A stretch of 35,447 nucleotides of DNA from an uncultured Alphaproteobacteria bacterium (lineage in GTDB: Bacteria; Pseudomonadota; Alphaproteobacteria; UBA9655): the NCBI GenBank assembly GCA_937967795.1, contig CALBSK010000034.1, positions 1 to 35,447 on the forward strand, written 5' to 3'. Made by a program: the position numbers and the translations under genes. The stretch's first letter is position 1, and each line of letters opens with the position of its first letter. The notes under the pieces are model-generated. The model did no database searches, had not been told where the DNA came from, and was given only the letters and a program-made list of their open reading frames with translations. Positions 30,646-35,447 of the stretch are shown here, one piece after another.

Positions 30646-31916
30646 TTCCTTATTTCTCTCAAATTTTTCAAATGAGGCTCAAGAAGCTTAATCAACTTTT
30701 GAAACCCTTTTTCTCGATATGTTTTAAGAATAGAGGGTTCGTCATAATTTTCTTTTTGTTTTTTAAGCCACGGCAAGACCAAAGAAGAAAGCTGTTTTTC
30801 TTCTTGAATACATTTACTAAAACCTAATGCCGCAAGAGAATCATAGAGCTCAACGTTCTTAAAAATATGGGGACCATGCAACACAAAGGCTCCGAGTTGA
30901 GCGGCTTCAATAGGATTATGCCCTCCTTTCGCAACAAAGGTAGCACCCATGAAGACAACAGGAGAAAGAGCATAAAAAAGCCCCATCTCTCCCAATGTAT
31001 TCCCAATATAAACGTCAACTCCTTCAAGAGAAGACATCCCCGTACGAAGAGCCGTAGAAAATCCTTCTTTTAAAGCAAGATATTGTAAGGCCGCCGCTCT
31101 TTCGATGTGCCGAGGAACCAAAATTGTTAAAAGATCAGGATGTTCTTCTCGGAGGATTTTATGAGCTTTAAAGACAATTTCTTCCTCTCCTGGATGAGTA
31201 CTTGCCGCAAGCCAAAGAGGCCGCGTTCCTACTTCCTTTTTAAGAGCTTGGTATTTGCAAGCATCAACATCTAAGGGACTCATCATCAGCTTAACACTGT
31301 TCATTATAAAAACTGATTTTGCTCCTAACGCCTGAAAAAAAGACGCTTGTTCTTCTGATTGAACGGCACACACATCAAGGCGGGAAAGAAGAGGAGCAAT
31401 CATTCCTTTGAGTTTTTTCCAGTTTGCAAAGCTCTTTAAAGACATTCGACCATTTAAAAGAAGTGTTGGAATTCCTTTTTCTTGGGTTTGGTGTATGAGA
31501 TTAGGCCAAAGTTCTGATTCAATCCAAATAGCAAGATCGGGCTGCCAATGGTCTAAAAATCGATTTACAGCTTGCAATGTATCAACCGGACAAAATTGAT
31601 GTATTATATTTTTATGAAGCCTTTTCTCTATAACTTTTGCAGAAGAAACAGTTGTGGTTGTTAATAATATATGAACTTTAGGGTATTTTTTTAAAACCGC
31701 TTGTGCAATGGTGAGAGCTGCCATGGCCTCTCCTACACTCACTGCATTCACCCATAAAAGAGGCTTATCAGGTCGGGCTACATCTGTAATCCCCATCCGT
31801 TCATTAAGCCGCGTTTTATCCTCATGGCCCTTATAGGCTCTCCACCTAAGGTAACCTGAGATGAAGGGAGCGCCCAACCATGAAAAACAAGTATATCCGC
31901 TGCGTAAAAGACTCAT
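30642..31916 (-). CDS. waaA: 3-deoxy-D-manno-octulosonic acid transferase
   Basis: Transfers Kdo from CMP-Kdo to lipid IVA. The 424-residue GT30 enzyme has the N-terminal anchor, LLWVNAVSVGEAMAALTI with the catalytic Glu, FCPVDTLQAVNRFL, IWIESELWPNLI, LWLAASTHPGEEEI and GATFVAKGGHNPIEAAQLGA. The ATG at 31916 has AGAGGA five bases upstream and overlaps the DUF374 stop (ATGA); the in-frame ATG at 31958 would lie inside that gene. Confidence 0.95.
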   Translation of the reverse strand: MSLLRSGYTCFSWLGAPFISGYLRWRAYKGHEDKTRLNERMGITDVARPDKPLLWVNAVSVGEAMAALTIAQAVLKKYPKVHILLTTTTVSSAKVIEKRLHKNIIHQFCPVDTLQAVNRFLDHWQPDLAIWIESELWPNLIHQTQEKGIPTLLLNGRMSLKSFANWKKLKGMIAPLLSRLDVCAVQSEEQASFFQALGAKSVFIMNSVKLMMSPLDVDACKYQALKKEVGTRPLWLAASTHPGEEEIVFKAHKILREEHPDLLTILVPRHIERAAALQYLALKEGFSTALRTGMSSLEGVDVYIGNTLGEMGLFYALSPVVFMGATFVAKGGHNPIEAAQLGAFVLHGPHIFKNVELYDSLAALGFSKCIQEEKQLSSLVLPWLKKQKENYDEPSILKTYREKGFQKLIKLLEPHLKNLREIRK

Positions 31917-32614
31917 AAAGTCCTCTTTAAAAGAGCCTTGTCCACTTGCTTCCCACAATAAAGATCAGCCTTTAGAGTGAGAGCTTGTAAAGAATCCTCG
32001 AGCTCTTGGCGTAATTCTTCATCACTTTTTGATGAATTAACCACTGTGATAAGGGGCCCATAAACAATGACCCCCCTACTAAAAGGAAGAGGAAGAAAGA
32101 ATCGATCCCAACTCTTTATAGAAATTCCTCGCGTCGAGGAATAAGACATAGGCATAATTGCGGCTCCTCCGAGGCGCGCCATCTGAATGACCCCAAGGCT
32201 CGCGCAATAACGCGGGCCACGCGGACCATCAGGTGTAATTCCCGCAGAACCTCCCCCTTTCAAGATTTTCACAATCGATAAAAGGGCCTTGCGCCCTCCT
32301 CGCGTAGAAGACCCTGCAATCCAGCCAAACCCGAAATTTTGAGTGGTTCGTGCAATAATTTCTCCATCCGGATGACTTGAAATGAGCATATGCAGTTTAT
32401 GGAGGCCAAACCACGCTTTAAACATCATTAAAAGACGACCATGCCAAAAACACGCAATGACGGGTTTGTTTTGACACCAATAGGATTCAGGGTATTCTTT
32501 CCCTAAATAACTCCAGTGACCCGTCAACCATACGAACCTCACATATTGGGCAATACAGAAACCCGCAACACGCCGAATAAAAGACGAGCTTCGAATTTTC
32601 TTTAGAAGGCTCAT
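31913..32614 (-). CDS. DUF374 lysophospholipid-acyltransferase-like protein
   Basis: A 233-residue protein of the DUF374 family: KPVIACFWHGRLLMMFKAWF, LISSHPDGEIIARTTQNFGF, GSSTRGGRKALLSIVKILKG and GITPDGPRGPRYCASLGVIQ. DUF374 genes sit next to msbA and waaA in many alphaproteobacteria; the family resembles acyltransferases and the exact role in envelope lipid synthesis is unsettled. It lies 12 bases after msbA and overlaps waaA by four bases. Confidence 0.9.
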   Translation of the reverse strand: MSLLKKIRSSSFIRRVAGFCIAQYVRFVWLTGHWSYLGKEYPESYWCQNKPVIACFWHGRLLMMFKAWFGLHKLHMLISSHPDGEIIARTTQNFGFGWIAGSSTRGGRKALLSIVKILKGGGSAGITPDGPRGPRYCASLGVIQMARLGGAAIMPMSYSSTRGISIKSWDRFFLPLPFSRGVIVYGPLITVVNSSKSDEELRQELEDSLQALTLKADLYCGKQVDKALLKRTL

Positions 32615-32626
32615 GACTATTTTCCT

Positions 32627-34408
32627 CTAAGATGCCATAGGAAGTGTATCCGTAACAAACTGGAGCTCCACAAGGCGTGCATAAGTTCCCTTGTTTTTAA
32701 GAAGTTGATGATGCGTTCCTTTTTCTGTTACTTCCCCTTCTTCAATGACATAAATCATATCCGCATCAATAACAGTAGAAAGCCGGTGGGCGACTACCAC
32801 GGTTGTTCGCCCCTCCATCAATCGGTTAAGAGTCGCCTGAACTTGTCGCTCTGATTTGGTGTCAAGGGACGAGGTTGCTTCATCTAATAAAAGAATAGGT
32901 GCGTTTTTCAGCATGGCCCGAGCAATAGAAAGACGCTGACGCTGGCCTCCGGAAAGTCGGATCCCTTGCTCACCGACGAGGGTATCGTAACCTTGAGGAA
33001 GACGCGAGATAAAATCATGAGCTGCCGCGGCTTTTGCTGCACAGACGATCTCTTCTTCGGAGGATCCCCACCGTCCATAAGCGATATTGGCTTTTACCGT
33101 ATCATCAAACAAAATCACCTCTTGGCTTACAAGAGCGATGTGAGAACGTAATGAATTTAAAGTCACATCTCGGATCTCAATACCATTAATCATAATTGTC
33201 CCCGACGTAACATCATAAAAACGGGGGATAAGATTTAAAAGGGTTGATTTCCCAGAACCACTTGGTCCAACAAGAGCAACGCGCTTTCCTGCAGGAATAC
33301 TCAAAGAAATATTCTTAAGAACTCTTTTTCCGTTAGGATAAGAAAAATTCACCTTATTTATTATAATTTTCCCCTTTTTAATGTCAAGAGGAAGCGCTTG
33401 AGATCTATCTAAAATAGAAGCATTTAAATCAAGTGCTGTAAAAATTCTCCAGGCCGCGGCTAATCCTTCTTGTAGGTTTGCATTAAGATTAGCAAGGCGC
33501 TTCATCGGCTCATACGCCAATAAAAGCGCAGTAATAAACGAAATAAAAGTTCCTGTCGTGCGATTTCCAGCAATGACTTGCGTACCTCCATAAAGGATGA
33601 CGATCACAATGGCCATCCCCCCCAAAGTTTCCATAATGGGATGAGACGCCGCTCGGACACGCCCTCCCTTAATATTCAATCGACTCAAAATATCGATGAG
33701 ATGATGGGCCCGTTTTTTCTCATAACTTTCCATGGCATAAGATTTCACAACACGCATGCCTTGGAAAACTTGATGGAGGAGAATTGTAAAAGTGCCCATT
33801 TCCTCTTGAGTATTCAGAGAAACTTTTCTCATTTTTCGGCCAATTTTTATAATGGGAAGAAGAGCAAGGGGAAACACAAAGAAGGCCAAAGAAGCTAAAA
33901 GCCAATCTTGATAAAACATAAGGCCAATAAGAAAGACAAGAGAGAGGATGTCTTTTCCCATTCCTGTCAAAACTGTTGTGACGGCATTCCGCATGAGATT
34001 TACATCATTGGTAAATCTTGAAACGAGCTCTCCGCTGGAACGCGCATGAAAATAAGCAAGATCGGCTTTAATGAAATGGTCGAAAAGACGTTTTTGAATA
34101 TCACCAATAATTTTTTGCCCTACATAAATCATGCTTACAGATTCTCCAAAGCTTGAGATTCCTTTCAGGATAAATATGCCCAATACCAATAAGGCAACCT
34201 GAAAAAGCATGGCCTCATTCCGAGCCATAAACACGTCATCAAAAAGGGGTTGAAGCATTTTTGCAAGAACGGCCGTTGTCATTGCCGCAAAGACCATACA
34301 TATAAGCCCTCCGCAAACATACCATCGATAGGGCTTGATATGCTCATGCCACAAACGGTTGACAAGAGAAAAGCTCGCTTTGTCAGAAAAAAGATTTAAA
34401 AACTTCAT
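32627..34408 (-). CDS. msbA: MsbA-type lipid A flippase ABC transporter
   Basis: Homodimeric half-transporter that flips lipid A-core across the inner membrane. The 593-residue protein has six membrane helices in the first 320 residues and an ATPase domain with Walker A GPSGSGKST (381-389), Q-loop VSQEVILFDD, signature LSGGQRQRLSIARAML, Walker B ILLLDEATSSLD and switch VVAHRLST. It heads the msbA-DUF374-waaA-lpxK-lpxL-tsaB-rimI run. A rearranged partial copy lies at 35118-35447. Confidence 0.94.
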   Translation of the reverse strand: MKFLNLFSDKASFSLVNRLWHEHIKPYRWYVCGGLICMVFAAMTTAVLAKMLQPLFDDVFMARNEAMLFQVALLVLGIFILKGISSFGESVSMIYVGQKIIGDIQKRLFDHFIKADLAYFHARSSGELVSRFTNDVNLMRNAVTTVLTGMGKDILSLVFLIGLMFYQDWLLASLAFFVFPLALLPIIKIGRKMRKVSLNTQEEMGTFTILLHQVFQGMRVVKSYAMESYEKKRAHHLIDILSRLNIKGGRVRAASHPIMETLGGMAIVIVILYGGTQVIAGNRTTGTFISFITALLLAYEPMKRLANLNANLQEGLAAAWRIFTALDLNASILDRSQALPLDIKKGKIIINKVNFSYPNGKRVLKNISLSIPAGKRVALVGPSGSGKSTLLNLIPRFYDVTSGTIMINGIEIRDVTLNSLRSHIALVSQEVILFDDTVKANIAYGRWGSSEEEIVCAAKAAAAHDFISRLPQGYDTLVGEQGIRLSGGQRQRLSIARAMLKNAPILLLDEATSSLDTKSERQVQATLNRLMEGRTTVVVAHRLSTVIDADMIYVIEEGEVTEKGTHHQLLKNKGTYARLVELQFVTDTLPMAS

Positions 34409-34641
34409 CGAATAACTCTATTCATTTCCATTTTTTTAGTCGATTAGATAAAAAAATACAATGCTAAGAAAGAAGGCAAAGTCTTTAACTCTTCTATAGC
34501 CCTCAATGAACTTAAATTTCTGAATCCCTACCGCTCGCAAGTGGGTGGATTTATCGCTTTCATTCGTTTAGAGTGGCCATTTAGAATTTTTTAACTATTA
34601 TTTGTTATATTTTATTTATTATTAATTGAAAGGAAATTAAA
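34409..34641. other. Divergent intergenic region, msbA / exported protein
   Basis: 233 A+T-rich bases between the divergent msbA and exported-protein starts. It must hold both promoters. On plus, TTATAT/TATTTAT sequences at 34606-34622 could be -10 elements, and AAAGGAAA lies before the ATG at 34642. No clear dyad was seen. Confidence 0.35.
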
Positions 34642-35055
34642 ATGAAATTTATTCGAATAGCTTTTCTTTTTTCAAGCGCATTATCACTTTCTCAAGGAAC
34701 AACCGCCGCTACAACTTATACCTGTCCGGTACCATCCCACATAACATGGACATTAGCGCATGGTTATTGGAATGGCACCGCTAGCAGCCCTTCCCTCGCT
34801 GTTCCTTTTGAAAGCGTAGTGATCCCATCAAGTGATACTATAGGAGGACATGCGCCAACTCTCCAGTCAGCAAATCGAGGCACTTATGCGCCTATTGCTC
34901 CTGGCACGGCCCCAGTTTTTCGGTGTTACTACACTGGTTCGAATTTCATCCCCCCTCTTCAGGAAGGCATTATGCAAATAACGCCATCACAAGCAACACC
35001 AAATGAACCTAATTGTGTACTTACTCCGGCGACCACAGGTCTCATCTGTAACTGA
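34642..35055 (+). CDS. Small exported protein of unknown function
   Basis: A 137-residue protein with signal peptide MKFIRIAFLFSSALSLSQGT (cleavage near residue 22) and mature start ATTYTCPVPSHITWTLAHGY. Four cysteines (TYTCP, FRCYY, PNCVL, LICN) would give two disulfides; the sequence is rich in Thr, Pro, Ser and Ala with beta-strand-like patches. The ribosome binding site AAAGGAAA is seven bases before the ATG, and a strong terminator follows the stop. The 'TCP....i.w' opening recalls DUF3757-like small exported proteins, but I cannot confirm that. It lies exactly between msbA and its partial duplicate. Confidence 0.65.
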   Translation: MKFIRIAFLFSSALSLSQGTTAATTYTCPVPSHITWTLAHGYWNGTASSPSLAVPFESVVIPSSDTIGGHAPTLQSANRGTYAPIAPGTAPVFRCYYTGSNFIPPLQEGIMQITPSQATPNEPNCVLTPATTGLICN

Positions 35056-35085
35056 CACTTGTTGATACAGCTTAATCCTTAATCT

Positions 35086-35121
35086 CATGGAGAGCAAAAT
35101 TCGCTCTCCATGTTTCTTTTT
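35086..35121 (+). terminator. Rho-independent terminator of the exported-protein gene
   Basis: CATGGAGAGC (35086-35095) and GCTCTCCATG (35103-35112) form a perfect 10-pair stem with a 7-base loop, followed by TTTCTTTTT, 30 bases after the stop codon at 35055. Confidence 0.9.
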
Positions 35122-35447
35122 AAGAAAGAAATATTCTTAAGGGCCTTTTTCCCGCTTGGATAAGAAAAATCAACTGCAGTCAGCCTAATCGTCCCTTTTT
35201 TAACTTCAAGGAGAGGAGCTTTAGGAATATTTACAATGCTCGGCTTTAAATCAATCGCCATGAAAACGCGCCATGCTGTAGCCAATCCTTCCTGTAAGTT
35301 GGCATTGAGGTTGGCAAGGCGCTTCATCGGCTCATACGCCAATAAAAGCGCAGTAATAAATGAAACAAAAGTCCCGGTGGTTCGATTTTCAGCAATAATT
35401 TTTTGCCCTACATAAATCATGCTTACAGATTCTCCAAAGCTTGAGAT
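35118..35447 (-). pseudogene. Partial, internally deleted copy of msbA, continues past the window
   Basis: Minus-strand sequence closely matches msbA. Reading from the window edge it follows msbA residues about 84-101 (ISSFGESVSMIYVGQKII), then jumps in frame to about residue 279 (ENRTTGTFVSFITALLLAYE) and runs to about 367 (ALKNIS), where similarity ends at AAAGAAATATTCTTAAG. The join lies at the CAAT shared by the two parental sites (near 35395). About 178 codons are missing, including several membrane helices, and the ATPase domain is absent, so it is not functional. The 111-codon frame at 35085-35420 is this fragment. Its 5' end is outside the window. Confidence 0.88.

Noticed and set aside
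1..35447. tRNA, rRNA, CRISPR array or prophage
   Set aside because: No cloverleaf, rRNA-like block, regularly spaced direct repeats or phage genes were seen on either strand.

Overview
The window looks like chromosome of a low-to-moderate-GC alphaproteobacterium. The gene order supports this: coxB-coxA-ctaB-(small ORF)-ctaG, psd-pssA, olsB/olsA next to miaB, tsaB-rimI-mucR, and an msbA-DUF374-waaA-lpxK-lpxL block. Dispersed palindromic repeats of the kind common in Rickettsiales/Holosporales, one of them inside a coding region, together with decayed transposase and many small exported orphan proteins, suggest a host-associated lineage (Holosporales-like). That placement is inference from family knowledge, not from a database search.

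Left part (1-3.9 kb): a partial dciA/DUF721 gene is divergent from mutY; mutY converges on and overlaps rnhB, which is translationally coupled to a KefB-type cation/proton antiporter; a small RipA-like membrane protein follows. Accessory part (4.0-8.2 kb): a diiron ferritin-like protein, an alternative oxidase with a clear promoter, DUF2795 and DUF2188 stress-type proteins, an orphan exported protein, an IS630-type transposase remnant and a cysteine-rich exported protein. Next (8.3-12.8 kb): a J-domain protein and a LOG-family hydrolase, the phosphatidylethanolamine pair psd-pssA, a nested inverted-repeat element, another exported orphan, and a Bax-inhibitor-1 protein with a textbook terminator.

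Respiratory part (13.3-17.4 kb): an aa3 cytochrome oxidase operon on the minus strand, including a 29-residue membrane ORF joined to its neighbours by 4-base overlaps. A repeat element has been absorbed into the coxB leader, and ctaE (subunit III) is not next to ctaG. Divergent from it lies a serine-hydrolase-like protein with all three active-site motifs altered, fused to a DUF302 domain, then trmB and an MFS transporter. On the minus strand follow (in transcription order) miaB, an MshL-like lipoprotein secretin and a MotA/TolQ-type protein with no OmpA/MotB partner here.

Envelope-lipid part (25.4-35.4 kb, minus strand): msbA, DUF374 acyltransferase, waaA, lpxK, lpxL, tsaB and rimI are packed with ATGA overlaps, then mucR (own promoter and terminator), then olsB-olsA-miaB. 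The window thus holds genes for phosphatidylethanolamine, ornithine-lipid and lipid A/Kdo synthesis and for lipid A export. At the right edge, an internally deleted second copy of part of msbA lies beyond a small exported orphan gene, marking a duplication. The observations most worth following are the DUF302 fusion pseudoenzyme, the coxB repeat insertion, the msbA duplication and the alternative oxidase neighbourhood. No RNA genes or CRISPR arrays were found.
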